DNA from: Thysanoteuthis rhombus
Lineage: Eukaryota; Mollusca; Cephalopoda; Oegopsida; Thysanoteuthidae
NCBI GenBank assembly: GCA_963457665.1
Contig: OY735207.1
Location: 32,719,578 to 32,783,577 of the forward strand
Reading direction: 5' to 3'
DNA length: 64,000 nucleotides
A program made the translations under genes and the position numbers. Positions 12,401 through 26,800 of the stretch are shown here, piece by piece (position 1 is the first letter of the stretch; every line of letters starts with the position of its first letter). The notes under the pieces are model-generated. The model was not told the origin of the DNA, made no database searches, and saw only the letters and a list, made by a program, of their open reading frames with translations.

Positions 12401-15400
12401 ACATCCAGGAGCACTCGTGATCATTGCCTAACAAAATGCAAGAGAAGTAACTGATTCATTGATTGATCATTCTTTTTTTCAATTGATCACCCCCAATGCA
12501 GTATGCTGACATTGGTCATGTGACAATTTCTATTGATCTTGATTTCATTTTATTGAATGAAGCATTGTCAATCATAAATTTTTGAATGACATCATTTTTT
12601 CATCTTGGTTAGAAACCGTCAACCATTATCACTAAAACTGTCAACATAGGATTTTCCAATTGATCATACTTAACACAGCGTGCTTGCCCAAAGACATTGG
12701 TCATGTGATGGTTTCTTTTAAGTGATTAACCAGACATGTTTATTTTCTGAGATCTTGAAAAAAAAAATAGTATAGTTCATTTTAGATAGTTATTTCTAAA
12801 ATCAGACCCTAAAATGTTTTCTTAGATGAGGGTTTGATAAATTTGTACACCGTTTTTAAGTGTACAAAGGTGTGAAGCTTTAAAATCGGATTATATTTAT
12901 TAATACATCATGGTTACAGCAGAAAATTGTGATTCTGTTTTTCTTTTATGAATTCTCTTTCTTTTCATTTATGCACCGTATTCAACATCAAATGAATGGA
13001 TGTATGAAACTTAACTATTTACAATCACGACATTGTGCCGAATTAGGGAGGTGCAGAAGTGAATTTGCATCAACAATGGTCATAAGGACACAAAACGAAA
13101 GTCAGGTTTAAAAATTTTTCCAAATAATGAAAGTATATAGTATCAAATAGAATATCAACCGATCACTTTATTGTTGATTATATGGGCCAACCTTTCCTAA
13201 GGCAAATTTTCATGCTCTACCAGTTTGTGATTATAAACAACTAATTAAATACAAATATTATTGCAATAAAATTCAAAGATTTTCAGTTTTTCTTTTTAAC
13301 TTAAATCACCAATAATCTTTGTGTTAATTTATAAGCACTATGCAAGCAGTGCTCAAAATGATCTTCGCGAAGTTCTCAAAGAAGCATGCTTTTCACAATA
13401 GAATAGAAGTGACTGCAAATCTTTTCAAAACTGATCAGTGTAGATTTATTATACTGAACTGATCAGTTATATTTGCTATTTTGGCCATAGTGGAGCACTT
13501 CCTTTTGATGGGAAACAACAACAATCTTTAAATTAAATAAAACTTTGAACAAAAGATTAACAAAACAGAGAAACTATGTGATCATCATAGACGAATTGAT
13601 GTGTCTAAAATTCTATCATCTGTGGAAAATGTGCAAGTTTCCCAACAACAAAGCAGGCTCTGAATAGGTATTTACTAAATCACAGAACAATGTTTTTACA
13701 AATGGTGAGTAGGCAGTATTTTTATCAGCAAAATTCATATCTTTGAGGGGGGAGTCTATTGTAATTGACAGAACAAAAAAATCACACTGCTCATTGTATA
13801 CGTGGATAGTTTTTACATCATAGGTATTCATTTGATTTTTTTATGTTTGTTGTTATAGGTGTTGAAATATTGTTTGCTATTGTATGTTTGCATAATATCC
13901 TATGCAAAATGTACAGAATGTAATTTTTTCAAAAACATTACATATAAAATTATTTGAATATTGTTTTCAGAATATCTAGTAATGAAAATAGTGTTGAATA
14001 TTTTCCGAATATTGTTTATTTATCATTGCTAATTATTTTGTGTACTTGGTGCAGCTGGTAACTAGCAGAATGAAAGTAGGAAGCAGATTCCTTTTTCCGT
14101 CATGACTGCTTACTGTTTTGGATAAAACCTGAATCTTATCCTCTGTTTTTGTCATATCTCCGGGGATATTGGCATAATCTTGAAACTGGTATTTAATGAT
14201 GCATAACAGAATAGTCATGGCATTGAAATAGAGCCCCATAAAAATATTTGAGTTGATTAATGAAACCAATTGGACATGCTGGAGGAACCCTCTGTGAGTC
14301 AAAATATCTTGGGTAAGCATTCCAGATCAGTTACAAAAAAAAAAAGATAGTGCCATTGTTCATAACGATGGATTTTCATTGTAGTGTCTTGGTCAGAAAA
14401 GAAAAATTATCATCAAATATGCATAAATTCTACATTGTTGGGAAATTTCATGCTGAGTAAGTTTATATAAGAAACAGATTCAAGTAATCTTATGCTATTT
14501 CCAATCAAATATCATAAACTCTTGTTTTAAAATGAAACACTTGTGCGAATTGATAGCTATAGCATATGGAAGGTTGATGGATCTGCTTCAAAATTCAATC
14601 ACTCCTTTAATAGCCTATTGCCTTCCTAGAAATTTATTGAGAACTTTTGTAAATATTGTGTGGACAGACAGAGAACTTTTAGAGCTATTGTGTGGTGAGG
14701 ACATTGGCAAATAATTGTGCATGGATCCACTCCAAAATCTCATGACTTCTTTCAGAGTTGATTGCCCACTCTTTTATGTTACCAAATTATTAGGAGAACG
14801 AAAATATCAAGAATTTCAGAAAATTGACAGAAAAATGATTTCATTTTATTATATTTTTGTATACATTTATTATATATATATTGCATGATTAATTAATTTG
14901 TAAATAATACCATCATTTTTTATGGGTGCTATGCTAGTATGTTCATTAATCTATTGGTCAGAAACAACTTTTCTGAATATGAAGACAGTCACAACTTCTA
15001 CAGGACAAATAGATCTAATTTGTCTTTCTTATTTTCTCTGTTTCTGATCAGATTTCTTCATGCCTATGTGCAGCCTAATTTTATGGCTGTAGCCATATTA
15101 TCCATTGTCTTCTTGTGAAATCAGTCATCAATTGTCTTGATGGATGATGGTATCAAAAAGAATGAATTTTTTTTTGGACCATTTGAACTCATTCTTGGTG
15201 TTGCTGATGTTGTTGCCAAGACAATTGGGCAGGTTCATTCTTCAGCCATCTTCAGATATATAATCAGTAAGGAAAGTGAAGCAACACAAAAAGGAGTTTA
15301 ATTGTCTGAACAAATCATGAAATTTTCTTACAGTTAGAGACAACATATCTAAAAAGAAGTGATCCCCATCCATGATGGGCTTTTGGTAAAAAGGAAACTA

Positions 15401-17183
15401 GAGGAACTCCAAAATTAACATTGTGGTTAGGTGTCTGAAAACCATGAATTTAACTGAAAGAAGGTCAAGGGGCTACTTAAGTTATTGTAGTGTGGGAATT
15501 TTATGAGTAACTTATGTTTAGTCAGAAAAATCACTCAATTTGCAATTTCACCTACATATATCTAGTATATAATATATTTGTATCTTTTTCTTCTTTATGA
15601 CATTGATCAAGGAGTTCTTGTAGTTAAATTCTCGTCTTAAATTGTCTTTATTCACTATTCCTCACAATTCAAAATCGATTTGTGTTGAATTCATGTTAAG
15701 AGGATAATATTTGATATCTATCAAAGAAGTGAGAGAAAGTTTGAAATTAAAATACGGCAATATCTTAGATAGTGCGGGCTTTGGTATAGTACAGTTAAGG
15801 AATTGCTGTACAAATTAATGTAACTAAGTATAAGCTGAAAAACAAACACATTAAATCATAAGACCTTGATAAGTATGGAGAATTTGGAACAAATTAACTA
15901 CACTAATCAAGATATACCTGTATTTTGAAAAAAGTAAAAAAGAAAAAGAAAAAGTTTCTGTATATAAAAAGGACTTTGACTATTTGTGCTATTTTATCTT
16001 GGCATACTTTTTATATAAGTCAATTGGTTTTAATGACTAACATGTATAAACAAACGCATTTTGATGGCTATAATTTTAAGAGTCATTATCATGCCAAGAG
16101 TTGTTCAGACAATTGAATTCATTCTTTATGTAGTTCATATTGTACTCCCTACATTTTGGCCTCTCCATTCTACGGCCTCCTTTGGGTGTACCATCAATAT
16201 GGAAACAGTAGTTTTTTTGGCATGTTTTTCTTCCTGGTCATGCAAACCAGAAAATAGTAGTAATATTTATTTTGTAAAATTACCAAATGTGGCTCAAAGG
16301 CTGATGAGAGGATTGGGGAAGGGGTTGTTTATTTCATACGTTAACTATACTACTCTTAGATAGACCCCCAAGTAACCCATGCTTATAGCATTTGTTTGTT
16401 ACCCCAGAAGAATTAATTCACATTCTGTATCAATCACCATAATACTGCATTAGCTCTATGGATGTAAACTAATTCCCCGTGACAATGAATACAACTTCAA
16501 TGATATACGAATGAATGATGATGGAAGGAGGTAAAAAAAATACTTAAAAAAACAAGTGTGAGGAATTAGGTGGGACAGAAGGTTCCTATAATATCTAGAG
16601 ATAGAAAGCCTTTTTTTTTCTGGGGAACTAGGTGCTATAATTTATAACAAAAATTGCCTCCTTTTTTTTTTTTCTCCAAGAGAAACAAGCAAGGACTTCT
16701 GGTTTCAGTTAACTTGCTGCTCTAATTGCTGTCTCCATGTTTAATTTACAATCCCAAAATCCTACCTGTCCCCCATCAAGTTGCAATGACAAGATCCCGA
16801 TGGCAAAGTGAAGTTTGTTCTTCAAGTTTTGATTTTTTTGTCAATCTTTGTTTCAAAAATACACTAAAATCTAGATCCTATCACTTGGTTTACATCTGCT
16901 GTAACAGCTGTTGTCATAGTGTTGGTATGATGATCTCAGCAGGTTGCAATAAAAATAATAATAATAATGAAATTCATTAATCATGGTATGTCAACTTAAA
17001 TATATTTTTATATTCAATCGATGATACCAAGTATTTTTTTCTTTACTGTTTGCTGAGACTGATATCAACTATTGTGTGTAATTTTAACCTTTAACCAATT
17101 TTTAAAATATTGGCATCACCTGATGTGAAAACTGATTTTTAACATTGGTTTCATCATTATATATATATATGTGTGTGTGTATG

Positions 17184-17240
<57 letters not shown>

Positions 17241-20200
17241 TAGCAGGGATACCCAGCATTGCCCAGTTTAAAGATAACTTTGAATACAGGTTGGGTTTGT
17301 CAATCAATAGAAACAGTCATGTAACCAATGTCTTTCTGCTTCATGCTTTCCACTTTTCAAAACCGACTATAAGCGAAGTCCTCTTTTAAGATAGCCATTA
17401 GCTGTCTTGTACCATTCTCCTTAATCTTGTCCATGGTCTGGAATCTTCTCCTTTTCAACAGTGAAAGGCCGGAAGATGTGAAGACTGGACGAGTGAGAAG
17501 ACCACACTGTACACAAGATCAATCAATAGCATCTTGCTGGATAACCCCACCAAAGAGCATCTTTTCACAAATGTGCAGTAAGCTCCTTTTTGATTGGTTT
17601 GCTGAGTTACAACAAGGCCATGCAACCAATCAAACAAACTCTCACAAAAGTATGTTAACAGAAAATACTTAAAGATTCTGCATGAAAATAATCTTCAAGA
17701 AGATAAATAATTATCCTCTGCACATTTCCTGGTCAAATTGGGGCAAGGTGTTTCACCTGTCAGCTTGATATGCTGGTTGGTTATTGTTATTCAAAAACTT
17801 TTGGTATTTGAAAAGAACAATACCTCTGTATGTTTTTATTATGAAATCCATGTGTTTAAAAATTAAATCTAATCAACTAAAATTCATTAACTCACCAGTC
17901 GCCTCTGTCCACAGACCACAGCCTCACCTCATTACAACTCTGGAGTGGTGGACGTGGTAGTGCTGAGACAGGGAAGACCTGTTTCACTATCACGTTGGGA
18001 AACGCAGCTGGTCTCTGGAGCATAATCGTAATCTATAAAATAGATTAAAATTCTTTATTTTTGAAAATTTATAAATCAATTTTTTTTCTTTTCTTTTTAG
18101 GTTTCTCTGTAAGAACAAAAGACAAGATTTATGTCAACATTAAGGGTCAGAAAGCTTGCTTCCGACGACTAAACGCCACGAGCCAAATTGGCTGTTCCTG
18201 TAAGTTGCTATCTCCAAATTTTTCAATACAGTTGCTTCGTGATGGTTAAATAATTGCTTTGAAAGTAACCTTCACAAAACCTGAAAACTCTTTGAACATT
18301 GTCTGGCCTATCATGCTGATTCTTTTCTTGATGCCGAACTGAACCGCATGCTTTCTATTGATTTATGACATGAAGTATTGTTTGTTTTCAATGATTCTTT
18401 TGGATTAGCATTCCTTTCTTGTTTTTTTTTTTTATCACCAAGTTTTGAGTAATGAGTTCTCCAGCCATCCTTGATGATCCATATTGCATCTGATAATCTT
18501 TGAAGGATTTTAAACAGAACCCTTTATTTGGGTAGGTGTGGATGGCCTAATGGTTAACACTACAGAGAATGAAATTGGTTAACAGAATTCAATTTCCAAG
18601 TGAGACAGTTTGCGTTCAGTATGCACTGATGCCCTTGTGTAAGTTGCATGACAGTTGGTGCCCTTTAAGTCTGTCAGGCAGTCCATCTTGAGTGTCAGTC
18701 GTGGACCTTGGCCTCGTAAAAAATCCACAATTGTTCCTATTGATGATTGGGTCATTCAGGAAATGCCTCATGTGGTGTGCGACATGGGAAGCCATTTTAT
18801 TTTGGTTGTTCTGTTGTGCCCATATGTTGTCCACTGGTTCCTCTTGTGATATTGAAAGAAATTTCAATTTCAAATCTCCAGCAAGGGTGTTAGACATGAT
18901 AAAAGGGGAGAGTTAAAACAGAGTGTCTCTCTGGATGAAATGAAGACTTCAGTTCAAAAATCTTTCAAGGCTACTGGATGTGACATACATCTGAGGAAGT
19001 CCAGAAAATATATTGGCAGAAATTTGGAATATTGATTTTATAGAAATAATTTGATTAGAATTATGCCAATAACTCACCATGGAACTCTTGACTTTGTTGA
19101 CTATAGATCGAGGTGAGCGATTGAGTTCTGCACGTATTTTAGTTCATAATAACAATTGGTCACAATAGTAGTAGTAGCATTAGAATGACACTGTGGTAAG
19201 CAACCTATGGCCTGTTGGTTAGATCCAGTCTGTGAAGGGATTTTCACTAAGTTATGAATAAATATTGGGATACTATCCTTACTTTTCATGTTTTGAAGAT
19301 GCTTTTAAATAGATTTAAAAGATGCTTTGATTGGAATTGATTGTGAATCAATTGGTTAAGCACAAATGATGGTCTAGCATCCATCAATTTGAAGCAAAAT
19401 GTAACTAGATGCATTCAAATGGATAATTCTCATATTTGAACTTTTTTATAGCACTTATCTGGCCCACATGCAAAAAGGTTGCTTACCCTAGGTTATCATT
19501 AAAAATATATTAAACTCATGTTCTTGTGTATCTTCTAAAAGGTTTTTCTTAGTATACTCCTTTAAGAAGTAAAAAATATTCTTACCATCTTGCTGCTTGG
19601 GTAAGTAAAACAATTATGTATTTACTGCCAGAGTCTGAGATTGGTGTTCCAAGCCCAGGTAAATGCTAGGATTTTGAATGCTAATTAACAAGGCAAAAGG
19701 TCAGGCCCTTTCCACTAGAAAGAGTGGCATATGAACTTAGTAAATATCAAATTATTACCACTTTTTTTTTTCTATTCACTTATTCATGATCATTTTGAAA
19801 TTGTTTTAACAATTCCTCTGTTTTTTTGTAGCTGAGAGTAAGGGGAACATAGGCGTCGTCCATTATGTGAGGACCCCAAGAGATCGTGACTGGGTCCTAA
19901 ATGAAGGACCTTACCCCCCTTATATTATGCTGATTGCTGCCAAAGATTTCAACAGGTGAGAAAAAAAAGTAGATTTTTGTTTTCTTTAATTCTCCTATAG
20001 AAAAATAAAAACCTACTATTTGATTAGTTTTTGTAGATTTTCATCCACTTTGCAGGTTTTTATTGCTAACAAAGAAAATTCTTTAAATTGTGAAAGTAGA
20101 AATAATTAATTGCTGTTTAAATATATTTCATTGGTTTTATACTTCTGATGTATTTTAATGATTAAAACAATGACTTCATCATCGTTGATCAACTGGAAGC

Positions 20201-20855
20201 TGGATTAAAAGCAACAAAGATGGGGATATTAATCGGAATAAGTGATCAGTCTGATGTGTTTGATTCTGAGGAAAGGCATTATCTACGACACTCATGGGAT
20301 TAAGGGAATAAAACATACAGTTTGAAAGTTAACTGAATGTGAGATTCGCTTGCTGAAAGGCTGGAAAAGATTAAGTATTATAAACCAGATAAACCGCCGT
20401 GTTATTATAATGTTAGTTTCTTGGGGTAGGGATGCACAGTAGGATACCTTCCTCTTTTATTTCTGCAAATTTGCTGCAGGGACAAAAACTGGAGTGTGTA
20501 TGTGCTATATTTTTGAGAAAGAAGCATTCATCTCTTGCTCATTGTCATATCATCTTTGGGCTCCTATCTGCTATGGTGTAGAGATACAACAATTCAAAAT
20601 TCTTAATGTTCGAAAAAATACGAAACTTCTTCTTTGACACTTTATGTCATCTATATAGGCGTTTGTCTACCACATTCATTCTCTGTAAAAATGTTAAAAT
20701 CGTCACTTTTTTTGTGAAATTTCATTTTGACTTACTGTGACTGTTTATTAGAAACTGGATAAACAGTTTTAGTTGCCTTGCTTTTCCATCAAAATGTGTA
20801 GAACAGATACTACACTTTGTTTTCAAGTATATACTTAGCTTAGTCTGGCACGTGA

Positions 20856-20889
<34 letters not shown>

Positions 20890-23800
20890 CAATAAAACTC
20901 AGCTTAGTCTGCCCCAAACCCATCACTTTTCAATTCTATGGTGCAGGGTTCTATCCTTTTTTTGTATGTTCATGTGATCGTTTGTTCCAACTCACCTAGC
21001 ACTACCATTTTGTCTACAGCCTTGGAAATTGACATCTGTAATTCACCAGACCTTTTATAGAAAATTTTTGAAAAAAAGCATTTTTGACTTTATGGGGGCC
21101 TTATTCTGATGGTTTATCAATAACATCTACATTCTGGAGAATCTAGATGTTTTTGTTTTTTGTTTTTTTTCTTTTTGACACTATTTTCCTTTTTTTTCTG
21201 TGGAAAATACCAGTGTTGTCATAAGTAAATTTATTCTGACTGTATTTATTCTTTGATGAAATTTTGCTGCATGACTTCAAATTTTGACACTTTGGTTCAT
21301 CTTACTCCTGTTTAATATAAGATGTTTTTTATATTTGCAAGGCAAAACATCACAGAACTGATTGATTCAAAAAGAGTCAATGGTATCTTGATTATTGAGG
21401 CCAATAGCACTGCTATGCTACCGCCACATGGGTTTTCCTCAGATAGAAGTTGCCCCAATGATGGTTATGGTATGTATAGATTATATTTTCTTGTGGATTT
21501 GAATGCAGTGTAGACTTTGATTGCAATGGATTTTAATAGTATATTTTGTAGTAATGTAACATACGTTTTTACTACATGAAATTTCATATCTATTTAATAC
21601 CAGATTTTACTTCTGTCTGAAGCAAATTCAGTCAACCCAGGCTTGTTTATTTGAGACAGCAATGATTATTATTGTCTGACAAAAGATGTTTCTAACTCAA
21701 CTACTATATTTGACGTCATAATGGGTTCCAAGGTAAACTTGAAATTTGTTGGCCAAAACTTGAATTTAAAAACTCAGTGATAAATGAGAGGCTTTTCAAG
21801 GGAATGCATTTTTTTTAATCATTTTTAATACCTCCTGAAATGAGGTCGGTTGGGATGACTTATGTCATCAGATATATAATAATCCGCTATTTCAGCTCAG
21901 AGAAGGTACCCTTTAAGTGAGTTTGAGGGGGGTGCTGGTTCCTTGTGCTAGCAAGATCATCAACATTGACAGCCATTTCACAATGGCAGATTGGACTTCA
22001 TTCATTTATCTCCTATTTTAATACTATGATATTATAATTGCATTCATTTCCCACGAATCTAACATTGTTCCGTCTAACATTTTTGAAAACTGTTTAAATT
22101 GTATTTCTATCAACCATTGACTTGTCTATTGAAGGCCTCTATTACAACAACACTGTTTACAAGAGCTGCAGTAACATAGAATGGAATCCTTCTGGGGAAG
22201 GACAGATGTTCATTGACTACAGCATCCCAATCTTCTTGCTTACCAATTCAAGTGAAGTGCAGTATATCATAGAGAAAGTAAGCAATTTATCTATTTTTTG
22301 TTGTTGCTGGGCATCTAGCTTCTTTTTTTCAGCTCCAGCTCCATGTCAAAGCAAAAAATGAATGTTTTTCACACGGAATATTGTCCTTAGTGAAGTGAAA
22401 GTATTACTTGCTTAAAAGCGGCTTTTGGTAGTTTCCACTCAATGTCAAGTTACTTCCTACTTATAGAATTTATATTATAGTTATTTGCAAGTGCCAATTA
22501 TCACTTAGCTTAATTATTATTAAAGTTTCGTCTCCATCCTATATGAACTGATTTTCATTCAGTTTTCAATGGCATTGGTTGAGGTGTGCATCAAGAGTGC
22601 TTTCTAGTTTACACAATGTTTTTGTGAATATATATTTCTTTGGCTTTTCTAAAGATGGAATGAAATCTATACCGAATGAGTGCTAAAGGATATTATTTTA
22701 CACTGATTTAGTTCAAGTAATTGGTATATAATAATGATGATTCCACCTGTTAGAATTCAGCCAAAGGTTACATTGGTCTGGAAAATATGTGGAATAATGG
22801 AAGTACTTAATCTAAGCACTTGAGAAAACAACTAAAAAGATGTACTGGTATTATGTTATGGATGGGAGATCTAACGACAAAAGCTTGAGCTGCATAATAG
22901 ATATATGGTGAAATGTACAAGAATTCTTTTTGAAAGGGAAATCCTAGCAAAACAGGTGCATTTTATTAACATTCCTAGCTTTGTTCAGATTATTCAACTC
23001 AATCGGATTGTGAAGAAGGTGGCATACAACAGCTTATTGGCAAGTTGCATAAGTCAGACCTATACAGATTCCAGCATAGTGTGCTCAGCAGGGGAAGTAT
23101 AATTTCATATATAAGAATTACATGGGTGATGGTGAATAGTATTGTTTATTTATCTAATGTTGCCTGAATGAACCAATCTGGTTGGTATATTAGCAACCCT
23201 CTTCTGTTGCTATCTTGTATGTATATGAAAAGAAAAAAGAGACCTCTCTTTCCTTACGAATTATCCAGTTGAAATCAGAAGAATTGATCAGCCAAAACAT
23301 TGTGGTCACACGAAGTGGGGAGAATTGTCTGAACGAAGTTTGGGACCATGAATTCCTTCATGTTGTTACCAAAGCTTAGGAAGTACTAGTAGCCTAACTG
23401 TTAGCATGGAAAATGAAATAGGCAAACAGAGTTCAAAGATAGTTTGCATTTATTTTGCAATAATGCCCTAGAGAAAGGCATGAATCCACCACCACTACCC
23501 CTGCCTCGGGAATGTGTCTTTGAAAAATATGATTAACGGGGCTGTGGTTAAGCCAGCCAGAAGTTGATTATGATAAATTTTTCTTGTAAAAATATAGAAA
23601 AATAAGAAAGCAAAAAAAATGTATAAGAGATGACAGAAAGGCTTTTAGTAGTTTGAAATTGGCAGAGAAGGCTCTAACAGTCAAAATGCACATTATAAAA
23701 CCTAGACTTATAAGAACAACTAACAACTTAGATATAGGAGCAGGAGGAGAGGTAGTAAAAACATTGGTGAAAATATTTCAAATGGGGTTTAGTAACATAA

Positions 23801-26800
23801 GGATGCAAAAATTTAGAATTTTATCACTTTAATGTAGATGGCTTAGGAATGGCTTTGATGTGGAACTGAATTTTATTCTAGACAAAGAAAATTTTTTGAA
23901 TCTTGAGATGTTGGATGAAAGTTGGAAACATTCGAGTCAATGTACCGAATTTTTTTCTCTCTCATTTAATAATGGGAATTTGTCTCACTTCTGTTGTGGT
24001 TTTTGCTTTCCAAATTTTGTTGTTTTTCTCTTTACATAAAACTGAAAACTTAGGTTGATGTCATGGCTTGATTTTCTGTTTTTACTCTTTCAAATTAACC
24101 CTTTTTTCCTCCTCGGTTTATACTGATCAGTTTTTTGTGAAATTCTGCTCAAGAACTTGGGCTTCAGACTATGTATGTTCAGAGAGGTTCACCGATTTTC
24201 TGGCACACAACCACTTAGTGCAAGGATAACCCAGCATGCCTCAGTATAAGGACCAACAAAAACAAACTAGAATTAAAACAATTTATCACAATACAAAATT
24301 AAAAAATCTTTTTTGAATTGAGTTATTTCTTCATTTACTTCTGTCATTCAATTTGATAATTTATAGTTCATAGGAGCAAACTATAAAACTGTTTAATTAT
24401 GGTGTTGTTTTCTTTTTTTTTTTTTTTTTTTTCTTTCTTGCTACCATCAGAAAAGTTGTAATTGTAATTGGTCTTTGCAAATTTATAGACAATTCATTTA
24501 ATTGTTGAGTGTTGTTCTGGTCTTTATTTATTCATTTATTTGTTTGGTTTGATGTCCATAAATCTATGGCAGTGTTTAAACAGCATGCAAAAGTTTTACA
24601 GAGAATGGAAAAAATGTACTTTTTTATTAAAAAGCAACATATTCATCATATTATTAAACAACATATTCATCAGAAATTGATGCAATAGGGAAATTAAAAG
24701 TATCTTCATTTAAAAAAAAAACATCTGTTTGGCATGTTGAATGCATTGTTCATACAATTCATGTGCAATTGGATAAAGAACAAGACATTTCATTATAAGG
24801 TAGATGAAAGGCAGACATATATGCAACAATAAAAAGAAATTTATTCAACAAATTTAGCTAGATGGTTGAATGTCGTTTTGCATTCAAATATAAACATGTA
24901 TTATATAGCTTTTTGAAATATTTTTTAAATCGATTTACTTCTTTGAAAATCTTTTTAAAAATTGTAAATATTATATTACATATTTTTTTGCATGTGGTCG
25001 AAGTTAAAATCTACTATGTATTTTGACAAATGTAAATAAAATGTACTTTGGTTTATGTTGTAGATTTTTATATACAAGTGTATGTTTGGCTTTGGAAATT
25101 TTTAGTTGTTTATTTTTTTGTTTTTCTTAGAATCTGTTCTGTAAATAGAAGAATTTTAACTAAAGTACATTAAAATTCATTCAACATTGTTCATGACTTT
25201 TCAGACTAAAGAGAAAAGGTGTGTGTCAGGGGTATTACATTTTCTCTGAAAAAATATCTGAAAATTGGAAGTCATTTTTTACATATGTTACACAGTGACC
25301 CACATTTGATGTATGTTGATGTTCATCTAAATTTAATGCTTTCAATTCCTTAAAATATAATTCTTTAATAACATGAAAGAAAACTCTGTCTATGAATAAT
25401 TTTATAGTTTGTTCCTGCCAACTATAAATTATCAAATTGAACAACTGAAGTGAATTAATTCACTAAAATGATTCATGTTGAAAAATAATTTCAATTTTCG
25501 CATCGGTGAATTGTTTTAATACCATAGTTTGTTTTAATGCGCTCAGTTTTTGTACGCTGAGATCAGTGTTCTGATGTCAGTGCAGAGAAGTTTTGTCCTA
25601 GTTAAGGAAGTAAAACACCACCTGCACTTTGACACCTAGATTTGTGTTACTGATAGGTTTGAGCAATAGCTGATGGGCTGGTAATTTTTTTTTTCTTCTA
25701 CATTCAGAGCTTAAATTATTTTGGGTATTGCCATGATGTTGATTCGAATTTGACCAAATAATCTTGAGACTTTTTTGGTTTTTTTTTTTTTAGTGTTATG
25801 AGAAATACAATAATCCGGAGAATGACTTGGCCAATCAATATCCATTGTGTGCAGCTGAGTTGAAAGATGCCATGAATGCAGCCAAAGATTCTATCACCTG
25901 TATACGTCGTTCCAACTATTTCAGCAGTTTAACAACTAGTATGAGCCAGTATTGTGATCCTTTGGGAGACCAGAATATTCTTGGATTCGTCAACCCCAAA
26001 ACCAAAGATGAGGAGCAACAGAACAAATCTGTTATTATTGCTGCCTGCAGAGTAAGTCCTTTGTTTCTCGGGGGAAATCAGGATGAAGGAACTTATGCAG
26101 GATCTCTAATTCTATTGAAGCTATTGGCTGAAACTTTCTATTTCTTAAAACACTTTAAGGTTGTATCAAAATAGCTCTTAGGTAGTAAAAAACTTTTATC
26201 ATGTAATCTACAAAGCTTCATTCTGATATTTTTCAAAAAAATAGTTGATGTAAGTGTCTATAACTACTGTATTTCCTGGTGTAGAGGATGTTCCAGCCAT
26301 CTTGATTTGCAAAGTTTTGTGGAAGAAAAAATTTTGAGTCGCAGTACTTTCATATACTTCACCTAGATGTCTTGCGGGTGGCTCAGCGGCATGTAGATCC
26401 TCTTGACCAATTTGTATTGTGAGAGGATAAGAATAAATGTGAAGACGCTGTAAGTTTACACCCAACCTACCAGTAAGTACCCACAATAGAGCTGCACCTA
26501 CTCTACGATACCCCAGTGCCAGAAACAAATTGCATGAAGTAGCTGGAAAATTTGTAAAAAGTAACATATTCAACTTGTAATTAGCCCCAAATGGAGAATA
26601 TCAACTGTCTCTATAGGTATTAATTTTCTATTGATTTACACGTAATGTACAATGCGTTGTTTCTCATTTTTTTGTTTCTATTTTCGACTTTGTAGAGTTA
26701 TTGATCTGATATGTTTGAATTATGTGAATCCTTGTATTCTATTTTAATCCTGCAATATTCTCTGACATAGCACAAATGTGATGCCTTTGGGCATGCATAC

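Larger units (their letters stand above)
9494..18100 (+). other. NCSTN: NCSTN intron 1 (8.6 kb)
   Basis: The intron runs from GTTTGT to a pyrimidine-rich TTCTTTTTAG. It contains a direct duplication at 10980-11060, members of a dispersed repeat at 11100-11400 and 12280-12720, a small palindromic element at 11913-11992, a TA microsatellite at 17155-17240 and a reverse-oriented repeat copy after it. No additional exon was recognised. Confidence 0.7.
18200..19831 (+). other. NCSTN: NCSTN intron 2
   Basis: Contains a tRNA-derived SINE copy (about 18531-18720) and a hAT-type MITE (about 19191-19491). The remainder is AT-rich sequence without recognisable content. Confidence 0.7.

Noticed and set aside
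16061-16363. A 100-codon frame with a hydrophobic start, tested as a signal-peptide exon
   Set aside because: It does not join exon 2 in the right phase with a nicastrin-like boundary, whereas 9433-9493 does.
26208-26573. A 121-codon minus-strand open frame in intron 6
   Set aside because: No recognisable domain, and no conserved blocks I could match. Too weak to call a gene, though an unknown repeat is possible.
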